Assembly (NCBI GenBank): GCA_045579195.1
Contig: JAZNLR010000111.1
Coordinates: 1-11,546 of the forward strand
Direction: 5' to 3'
DNA from: JAZNLR01 sp045579195
GTDB taxonomy: Bacteria; Bacillota; Clostridia; Christensenellales; CAMQZB01
Length of the DNA: 11,546 bases
Below the pieces are notes generated by a model. That model saw only the letters and a list, made by a program, of their open reading frames with translations, had not been told where the DNA came from and made no database searches. Shown here piece after piece: positions 5,982-11,546 of the stretch (within the stretch, counting starts at the first letter, position 1; each line of letters opens with the position of its first letter). The translations under genes and the position numbers were made by a program.

Positions 5982-7945
5982 CAATTCTCCGGTCCGTATA
6001 AATTGCTGCGGTATAGGATATCTAAGTACTTCTGCTTTAAGTACGCCTGCTCACACGATTCGGTGAACGCAGTGAGCTCCTCCTCGGTCGTTCCTTCAAC
6101 AATCGAGAGATATTCCATTCCATTGCGAGAGTAGATCTTGTCGTTCAAGAAGCCCTCCGTGATGGAGAGATGAACGGTCTTTCCGCAATGCTCCTCCGAG
6201 AACAGGGAGTATCCAATGTAATAATTCTCACAAAACTCAATCCCAAACAAGTCGAGAACGGTCGGAACGATGTTATAAGAACACGTGGGCTGATCGAGGA
6301 ATTTTTGGTCAATCTCCTGCTCATTCAACGTCTTGTCGAAGATGAAGAACGGAACGTCGAATGCCTCGGGGCTGAGCTTATCCTCAAGCGCGGTTGCGTC
6401 CATGCCGCGTGTAATGAAGTTCATGTCATAGTAATAAGAATAGTGATCGGAATAGAAGATCAGGGTCGTCGAATCGATGAGCTTGCGTCCGTCATATCCG
6501 ACCGTATTTTCCAATCGGTCGAGAAGAAGTCCAATTGCGCGATCTGTTTCAATCACGCCCGCAATATACCAACGAAACGCGTCGTAAAGCGCCTCGTCTT
6601 CAAAGACAAAACCGCCCGTATATCCGTCTGCAACCAAACGTTCATAGTTCTCCGCAACCGAGGCGTTCGTTCCGTCAAACGGGCCGTGCGTGGAGACCGT
6701 CGTAAAGAAGGAATAGAACTGCTCGTCGGCGGGCGCCATCTTTTCAATGGTTGCGGCAACAAACTCCGAATCGTTTACCCAAAGGCCAAAGCCCTCTTCC
6801 TGTTCAATGGAAACCGTCTCGGGGAAGTAAAGCTCGTCAAAGCCGAACGCGCCGTGCGTATAGAGTCTGGAATAGAATGTTCCTTCATTGTCGTGGAAGT
6901 ACCGCGACACGACACCCTCTTTCTTCAAGAGGTTCGGCAAAGAGAACGGAAATGCGTGCGTGCCGAACTCTGCAGGCATTGCAGACATCGAGGGATATGA
7001 GCCCAGGATCCCCGCACCTTCGGAATGGTTGGTCTTGTTCTTGCTCACGTTGTTTCTGAACGTCAAACCCTCGTTCATCATTCGGTAAAGGTTGGGCGTA
7101 TATTCCTCCGTGATTGCGTACCACTCGAAGGATTCCAGCATCACCGTGATGACGTTATTTTCCGAAAGCAATCCAAAAAACTCGGTCGGCTCAGCTTTCT
7201 TTCCCTCCTCAAAGAACTTCTTTGCCTCCTCTTCCTCAGAAACGGGAACCGCAACCGGCAAGAAGCTTTCGCAAAAATCTTTATAGTAGAATGAATAAAG
7301 CCCGAACGACGAGAGCGCGTCCAACTTCATCACACGGTTTTCGTAAAGATACGCATCGTCACTTAAGATGCTGTAATGGTCTTTTTTTTCATTCAGGCGC
7401 TCAACCTGCCCCGTGTAAATGCCGAGCGATCCGCCAAAGACGATGACAAACGCAAGAACGGAAACGATGACCAAGCGCACCCCTTCCGATCTGTTCATTG
7501 TGCGGAAAAAGGAAGTAACCTTTCTCTCCGCAGCGCCTTTGCCCTTCTCGATGCGAATGACAAGATAAACGAGCGCGGCATAGAGCAAAACGTAAGGCAA
7601 GAGAAGCAAAGGCTTGATAAAGCTTCCCTCAATAGACTTTTGAGCCTCGGTCACCAAAACGTGAACGTCAAACGTGAAGATGTCACAATAGACGGCAAAG
7701 AGCGTCGTGCAAGCGCAGCACAAAACAGTCTGCACCAACAAAAGCACCAGGACAAACGCCGCATCCACCTTCTTGGGCAAAAGAAAAATCAGCCCTGCAA
7801 TCAGGAAAATCGCTGCAATCTCCATCAGGAAGTAACGCGAAACGGCCTCCTCTCCGAGTTGCAACAAAAGAATCATCTCACAAAAGATAGCGTAGACGAC
7901 GAAAATTCCGATATATGAAAGTTTTTTCGTTATGTATCTCTTCAT
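5981..7945 (-). CDS. LTA synthase-like phosphoglycerol transferase, paralog B
   Basis: A 654-residue membrane enzyme of the alkaline phosphatase/sulfatase superfamily. Five N-terminal helices (about 10-30, 38-57, 61-88, 110-131 and 157-176) are followed by an extracellular catalytic domain. By comparison with LtaS the active site is visible: metal ligand Glu271 in VMLESFEW, nucleophile Thr305 in NKTNHSEG, Arg360 in FHDNEGTFYSR, His420 in VSTHGPF, and Asp500-His501 in YSDHYSYYY. LtaS enzymes move glycerol-phosphate from phosphatidylglycerol onto a growing lipoteichoic acid chain and release diacylglycerol. Start: a weak GGGG lies 7 nt before ATG, 20 bp after the stop of paralog A, so the two form an operon. 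An LTA primase or another glycerol-phosphate transferase is possible; no glycolipid anchor gene is nearby to decide. Confidence 0.93.
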   Translation of the reverse strand: MKRYITKKLSYIGIFVVYAIFCEMILLLQLGEEAVSRYFLMEIAAIFLIAGLIFLLPKKVDAAFVLVLLLVQTVLCCACTTLFAVYCDIFTFDVHVLVTEAQKSIEGSFIKPLLLLPYVLLYAALVYLVIRIEKGKGAAERKVTSFFRTMNRSEGVRLVIVSVLAFVIVFGGSLGIYTGQVERLNEKKDHYSILSDDAYLYENRVMKLDALSSFGLYSFYYKDFCESFLPVAVPVSEEEEAKKFFEEGKKAEPTEFFGLLSENNVITVMLESFEWYAITEEYTPNLYRMMNEGLTFRNNVSKNKTNHSEGAGILGSYPSMSAMPAEFGTHAFPFSLPNLLKKEGVVSRYFHDNEGTFYSRLYTHGAFGFDELYFPETVSIEQEEGFGLWVNDSEFVAATIEKMAPADEQFYSFFTTVSTHGPFDGTNASVAENYERLVADGYTGGFVFEDEALYDAFRWYIAGVIETDRAIGLLLDRLENTVGYDGRKLIDSTTLIFYSDHYSYYYDMNFITRGMDATALEDKLSPEAFDVPFFIFDKTLNEQEIDQKFLDQPTCSYNIVPTVLDLFGIEFCENYYIGYSLFSEEHCGKTVHLSITEGFLNDKIYSRNGMEYLSIVEGTTEEELTAFTESCEQAYLKQKYLDILYRSNLYGPEN

Positions 7946-7965
7946 CTTTTATCCCCGTTCCCGAA

Positions 7966-9882
7966 TCAAGCGTAAAGATTGTTTCGGTAAACAATGTCCA
8001 AGTTTTTTTGTTTCGTCATTGCAACGGAACAAGCTTCAAAAAACGCATCCTGTTCCGCCTTTGTCGTTCCTTCCGCCATGCTGTACGGCGTTTTGCCGTC
8101 GCGCGTTAGAATCTTGTCGTTCAAGAATCCGTCCGTGTTGGAAAGAAGAACGGTTTTCCCGAGGTTCTCCTCATCAAAGAGGGAAAACCCGAGGTAACAG
8201 TTGGGTGAAAACGCAACGCCAAGCAGATCCAAAACGGTGGGAACGATGTTATAAGAACACGTTGCCTGCTCGGTAATTGCGGCAGGAACATCCTTTCCTT
8301 CCAACGCCTTGCCGTACACAATGAACGGCACACGGTACATCGACGTGCAGAGCTTATCCTCGATGGAGTCCGGGTCAAGCCCGCGCGTCGTGAAATTCAT
8401 GTCGTAATAGTACGCATTGTGGTCTGCATAAAGCACGATGAGCGTGCTGTCGATGAGCATTCGGCCGTCATAACCGCGCGTGTTTTTCAGGTGATCCAAA
8501 ATCTTTCCGATCGCAAGGTCGGTGTCCATTGCCGCCGCCTGGTACCAGCGGATTGCCTCATTCGTCAGCTCGTCGAAGCCGGGGTCAAACGCTCCGAGCT
8601 TTTCATAGTTTTCGTGCATATTCACGTTCGTTCCGTCAAACGGGCCGTGCGTGGAAACAGTCGTAAAGAAGGAATAAAACCGCTCGTCAGACGGCGCCAT
8701 CTTGTCAAGAACGAGGTCGACAAACTCCGAATCCTTGGGCCATTCGCCAAAGCGATCGGAAAGCTTTAATCCGACGTCTTCCGGGAAGACGAGCTCGTCA
8801 AAACCGAACGCAGGGTGCGTATATTCACGGGAATAAAATGCGCCTTCGTTGTCGTGGAAGAAGCGGGAGACAACACCCTCCTCTTTCAGCATATTCGGAA
8901 GGGAAAAAGGAAGTTTCTTCTCTCCGAAAGAACGTGGCAACGCGGTCATTGAAGGGTAAGATCCCAAGATCCCCACTCCCTCGGAGTGATTCGTCTTGTT
9001 CTTACTCACGTTGTTTTCAAATGCAAGCCCTTCCTTTGCAAGCTTCCAAAGGTTGGGGGTGAATTCTTCGTTGATAACGTACCACTCGAAGGATTCCAAC
9101 ATCACGGTGATAACGTTATATCCTTCCATCGTTCCGGTGAAAGCATTCTTCTTTGCAACGCTCCCCGCAAGGAATTCCTTTGCGGCTTCTCGTTCTTCCT
9201 TGGAATCCCGTTTACCGAAGAGGTTTTCCTTGATATCTTCCAAATAAAAAGAGTTGACGCCAAAGCTTCGCAACGCTTCCATTTCCAAAACGCCGCTCTC
9301 ATAGAGAAACTTGTCGTCGTGAAGAATGTCATAAGTTTCACCCTCTCCCGTCGGAAGCAATCCCTTCTGCACGGAAAAAGCCGTTCCCGAAAGAAGACAA
9401 ACGCAAAACGCAATACAGAGCGAAAGCGCAATCGCGCGCTTGTTGCTCCACTTCATTCCGCCGTCTTGCTTGCGGAAGAAAATCAAAATCTCTGCCGCAA
9501 CCGCCGCAAGGACGATCGCAATATAGCCAAACAGCACGTCAAAGTGAATGAAGCTCGTGTCCATCGACTCGCCCGCTTCAGAAAGAAGCACGTGAAGGTC
9601 AAACGTAAACAGATCCCCGTAAACGCAAAAGATGTGAAAATTCACGCAACACAAAAGAGCATGAACTGCAATGAGGAACAGAGAAACGCACATCGGCGCA
9701 ACCCTCCCCGGCAATGCAAAAATCAACCCTGCCAGCAAGGCCATCAAAGCAAGTTCCATCACAAAGTATTGCGGAAAAACGCCTTCACCGAGCGATGCGA
9801 ACAGGACGATTTCCGTGAAGATCGCCGTCACGAAGTAAATGACGGAAAACCACATTTTTTTGAGCAGGTAATTTTTCAGCAT
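7966..9882 (-). CDS. LTA synthase-like phosphoglycerol transferase, paralog A
   Basis: A 638-residue paralog of the next gene, with the same layout: five N-terminal helices (about 10-31, 40-58, 62-88, 114-136 and 151-170) and an extracellular sulfatase-type domain. Active-site residues by analogy to LtaS: Glu263 (VMLESFEW), Thr297 (NKTNHSEG), Arg352 (NEGAFYSR), His412 (STHGPF) and Asp487-His488 (YADHNAYYY). Near-identical blocks around KNKTNHSEG and FFTTVSTHGPFDGTN show that the pair arose by duplication. ATG 9882 is chosen because MLKNYLLKKMWF aligns with the N-terminus of paralog B; a GTG 48 bp upstream would place the promoter inside the gene. No ribosome binding site precedes it, and the predicted +1 coincides with the start codon. 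It is the first gene of the unit. Confidence 0.93.
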   Translation of the reverse strand: MLKNYLLKKMWFSVIYFVTAIFTEIVLFASLGEGVFPQYFVMELALMALLAGLIFALPGRVAPMCVSLFLIAVHALLCCVNFHIFCVYGDLFTFDLHVLLSEAGESMDTSFIHFDVLFGYIAIVLAAVAAEILIFFRKQDGGMKWSNKRAIALSLCIAFCVCLLSGTAFSVQKGLLPTGEGETYDILHDDKFLYESGVLEMEALRSFGVNSFYLEDIKENLFGKRDSKEEREAAKEFLAGSVAKKNAFTGTMEGYNVITVMLESFEWYVINEEFTPNLWKLAKEGLAFENNVSKNKTNHSEGVGILGSYPSMTALPRSFGEKKLPFSLPNMLKEEGVVSRFFHDNEGAFYSREYTHPAFGFDELVFPEDVGLKLSDRFGEWPKDSEFVDLVLDKMAPSDERFYSFFTTVSTHGPFDGTNVNMHENYEKLGAFDPGFDELTNEAIRWYQAAAMDTDLAIGKILDHLKNTRGYDGRMLIDSTLIVLYADHNAYYYDMNFTTRGLDPDSIEDKLCTSMYRVPFIVYGKALEGKDVPAAITEQATCSYNIVPTVLDLLGVAFSPNCYLGFSLFDEENLGKTVLLSNTDGFLNDKILTRDGKTPYSMAEGTTKAEQDAFFEACSVAMTKQKNLDIVYRNNLYA

Positions 9883-9888
9883 GAAACA

Positions 9889-9917
9889 ATTATACCGCTT
9901 TTTATTCTGTTTTACAA
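9889..9917 (-). promoter_or_regulatory. Promoter of the LTA synthase-like operon
   Basis: On the minus strand TTGTAA (9917-9912), a 17-bp spacer and a perfect TATAAT (9894-9889). The -10 ends only 6 bp before ATG 9882, so the usual +1 falls on the A of the start codon. This predicts a leaderless transcript. Confidence 0.75.
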
Positions 9918-9923
9918 GTGTTT

Positions 9924-9941
9924 CGCACACGCGCGCGCGCG
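9924..9941. repeat. Alternating CG-rich purine-pyrimidine tract
   Basis: Eighteen bases of strict pyrimidine-purine alternation, mostly CG (core 9930-9941), lie just upstream of the -35 of the LTA synthase-like promoter and between two genes. Such tracts can form left-handed DNA under negative supercoiling. No clear terminator was found in this 74-bp gap. Confidence 0.5.
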
Positions 9942-9956
9942 AAAATTTCGTGAGAT

Positions 9957-10871
9957 TCAGCGAATCGAACTCTCGCCTTCCAACGTGCGGTCAGGGCGCA
10001 ACATCCGAAGATGGGAAACGTGAACAATGATCTTTGAAGACGGAAGCTGAACGTACACCCCGCCTGCATAGTGCGATGGGGATTGCTTCGGCGTTCCAAG
10101 CACCGTTCCAATCTTTCCGTCAGACACCACAACCGCAAAGCGGTTTGCCGCGTTCTTCGTTTCCTCGTCGGTGATGACTTCAAGCTCCAACCCTTTCGAT
10201 GTTGTATCGTTGTTCGGCTCGACCAGAACTGTACCATTCTTTTTCCAGTACCCAATCTGCTGTTTCGCCTCTTTGGAGTACCGCACATACTGCCCGAAGC
10301 GCCCGGAAACAGCGCCAATCTCCTGCAAAACTGAGAAGTATGGCGACAAATCTTCTCCGCTCGCACCGCGAACGTCAACGATCAGCTTTTTTGCACCGTT
10401 TTTCACCGCATCCTTCACAAGAGGAATCGCGCTTGCATCCAGCGCGGTCGAAACCGTAAGCCGCATCTCGTCATCCGTGACTGCAAACGAAAAGTCCGCC
10501 TTCTCCTCCTCGATCATCCCAATGCCCGTGTTGCAATCCTCCAAGGACGCAAGCAGACGCTCTGTGAGCACTTTGAGTTCACCCACGGTCATCTCGCGGT
10601 CGAACTTTTTCAAAAGCTCCTCTTTCACTTCTTCAAAGGACTTGGAATCATTGATCAAAAACGAGGGGTGGATCTTCTCAACGCGCAAACAAAGATGCAA
10701 AAAGTCTTCCTTTGCCTCCTCTTTGGAGAGAACGTCTTCCTCCGCGCGCTCACTCTCCAACGCGATGCCGACGGGCGTCGTCTTGTTGGGGTATCTCATA
10801 TACACCCCCACGCCGTACACCAGCACCAAAAAGAGAATAATTGCGATCACTCGAACAAGATGCTTCTTCAT
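9957..10871 (-). CDS. Membrane-anchored S41 peptidase-like protein, probably inactive
   Basis: A 304-residue protein with an N-terminal signal-anchor helix (8-24) and a domain outside the membrane. The layout recalls S41 (tail-specific) peptidases: a helical N-terminal part with LRVEKIHPSF (62-71) and LLASLEDCNTGI (106-117, where the family has L.DGHT), the strand KKLIVDVRGASGED (161-174, family IDLRGN.GG), and near the end IGTVLGTPKQSPSHYAG (254-270) and LPSSKIIVHVS (276-286), like GEPTGGSPNHYG and LPNS of clostridial members. The segment that should carry the catalytic serine (T.SSA) reads TKNAANRF (238-245), so the serine is replaced and the protein is probably a pseudo-enzyme. Start: AAGGA (10881-10885) lies 9 nt upstream. 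It has its own strong promoter. The family call is by eye and moderately sure. Confidence 0.65.
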   Translation of the reverse strand: MKKHLVRVIAIILFLVLVYGVGVYMRYPNKTTPVGIALESERAEEDVLSKEEAKEDFLHLCLRVEKIHPSFLINDSKSFEEVKEELLKKFDREMTVGELKVLTERLLASLEDCNTGIGMIEEEKADFSFAVTDDEMRLTVSTALDASAIPLVKDAVKNGAKKLIVDVRGASGEDLSPYFSVLQEIGAVSGRFGQYVRYSKEAKQQIGYWKKNGTVLVEPNNDTTSKGLELEVITDEETKNAANRFAVVVSDGKIGTVLGTPKQSPSHYAGGVYVQLPSSKIIVHVSHLRMLRPDRTLEGESSIR

Positions 10872-10920
10872 TTTTTCGATTCCTTCTTTCTACCTTTGTT
10901 TTCTGTCTGTTTTTCTTGTC

Positions 10921-10949
10921 ATTTTACCAAATCACTCGCACAATGTCAA
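10921..10949 (-). promoter_or_regulatory. Strong promoter of the S41-like gene
   Basis: On the minus strand a perfect -35 TTGACA (10949-10944), a 17-bp spacer and TAAAAT (10926-10921). The expected +1 is near 10914, giving a purine-rich leader of about 43 nt before the start codon. Confidence 0.85.
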
Positions 10950-10967
10950 ACGACGCAAATTTCCCGC

Positions 10968-11004
10968 AAAAAGAAAGGTGGGCGAAGCACTTCGCCCACC
11001 TTTC
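10968..11004 (-). terminator. Terminator after the alpha/beta hydrolase gene
   Basis: A perfect 14-bp stem (10973-10986 with 10991-11004, core GGTGGGCGAA / TTCGCCCACC) with the loop GCAC is followed on the minus strand by a short U run (A run 10968-10972). It separates the hydrolase gene from the promoter of the S41-like gene. Confidence 0.9.
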
Positions 11005-11015
11005 GTTCGGTGTTC

Positions 11016-11546
11016 TCACTTGTTGAAGAACGCCAAAATATCTTCATACACCTCTTGTTTTCCATCTTCATTCAAAATTTCGTGGCGCATCCCCTCATAG
11101 ATTTTGAGTTCTGCAGTTTCAATGCCCTGCTGAACGTAAGTTTCGTGCAAGCGTTTGACCGAGGCAGACATCTCACCAACGGCATCCTCCGCGCCCGAAA
11201 CAACCAAAATGGGCAAGTCCTTTCGAATGCTTGCAAGCCCCTTTTTCGTGTATAGAGTGCCAAGGCCGCCAAAGAAGGAGCGATAGAAGCCGTATGTAAA
11301 CGGAAGGCCACAGAACGGATCCTCACGGTAAGCTTTGACGTTCTCCTCCGAAACAGACAGCCAGCTTCCCTCCACGCTCTTGTTGTAAGAGCCGAAGGAC
11401 ATTGCCTCGATCAGCTTGGCGATGCGGTTCTTTCCACCGAAGAAGCAGACGATGCCGGCAAGCAAACGACCTGCAGCGACTTGCGCGCCATCCATCTTTG
11501 CCGAGCCCATCAAAACAGCTTTATCACAGGGGGGATCGCTCTGAAT
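11016..11546 (-). CDS. Alpha/beta hydrolase (lysophospholipase-like), C-terminal part
   Basis: The last 176 residues of a serine hydrolase of the S33/monoacylglycerol lipase type; the N-terminus and the nucleophile elbow (GHSMG-like) lie beyond the right edge. The frame is open to the edge (codons reading DKAVLMGSAKMDG). The visible C-terminal half has the two other triad parts: the acid in LPILVVSGAEDAVG and the histidine in YEGMRHEILNE, a signature of lysophospholipase-like hydrolases, followed by EVYEDILAFFNK. Members cleave ester bonds in lysophospholipids, monoglycerides or small esters; the substrate here cannot be told. No membrane helix is seen in the visible part. A strong terminator lies 11 bp after the stop, so it is not obviously in one operon with the S41-like gene. 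Confidence 0.88.
   Translation of the reverse strand: MQSDPPCDKAVLMGSAKMDGAQVAAGRLLAGIVCFFGGKNRIAKLIEAMSFGSYNKSVEGSWLSVSEENVKAYREDPFCGLPFTYGFYRSFFGGLGTLYTKKGLASIRKDLPILVVSGAEDAVGEMSASVKRLHETYVQQGIETAELKIYEGMRHEILNEDGKQEVYEDILAFFNK

Noticed and set aside
9883..9930. GTG start at 9930 for LTA synthase-like paralog A
   Set aside because: The extension covers the -10 and -35 boxes and the CG tract, adds residues absent from the paralog, and lacks a ribosome binding site.
8986..10023. A 345-codon plus-strand frame across the start of LTA synthase-like paralog A
   Set aside because: Antisense shadow: it crosses the end of two minus-strand genes and a promoter, and the protein is a run of K/R/H/N-rich sequence without domain pattern.
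1..11546. Mobile element, prophage, CRISPR or defence system
   Set aside because: No recombinase, transposase, terminal inverted repeats, direct-repeat array or nuclease/effector genes were seen; all genes fit chromosomal housekeeping or envelope functions.

Overview
The window looks like chromosomal DNA of a Gram-positive Bacillota bacterium, most likely an uncultured or little-studied member of Clostridia. The signs are a T-box leader in front of serS, two lipoteichoic acid (LTA) synthase-like enzymes, strong AGGAGG-type ribosome binding sites, housekeeping sigma promoters (TTGACA/TATAAT) and compact U-tailed terminators. There are no transposases, integrases, tRNAs, rRNAs or CRISPR repeats, and the codon and base usage look uniform. 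I therefore read it as ordinary chromosome, not an island.

Left part (1-3980). The end of a sensor histidine kinase, closed by a terminator, is followed by a serine-type T-box riboswitch and serS (seryl-tRNA synthetase). serS converges on cdd (a cytidine deaminase-like enzyme) across a shared bidirectional terminator. cdd and a DUF1846 gene then diverge from a 175-bp control region that holds two extended -10 promoters and nested inverted repeats. The DUF1846 gene ends in a second bidirectional terminator.

Right part (3985-11546), all on the minus strand. In transcription order it holds: an alpha/beta hydrolase whose start lies outside the window; a terminator; a perfect-spacing promoter driving a membrane-anchored protein that resembles an S41 peptidase but seems to lack the catalytic serine; a second promoter whose predicted +1 is the A of the start codon of the first LTA synthase-like gene; a second LTA synthase-like paralog 20 bp later; a small basic membrane-associated protein overlapping it by one base (TGATG); a DegV/FakB-like fatty acid-binding protein; and a Bax inhibitor-1-like seven-helix membrane protein. 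The spacing allows the last five to be one transcription unit.

The common theme of the right part is the cell envelope and its lipids. The LTA synthases use phosphatidylglycerol, DegV/FakB proteins carry fatty acids to lipid synthesis, and the hydrolase is of a lysophospholipase-like type. The observations most worth following up are the predicted leaderless LTA synthase mRNA, the two paralogs with different active-site surroundings, the coupled small protein, the probable S41 pseudo-enzyme, and the dyad sitting where the cdd -35 box should be.
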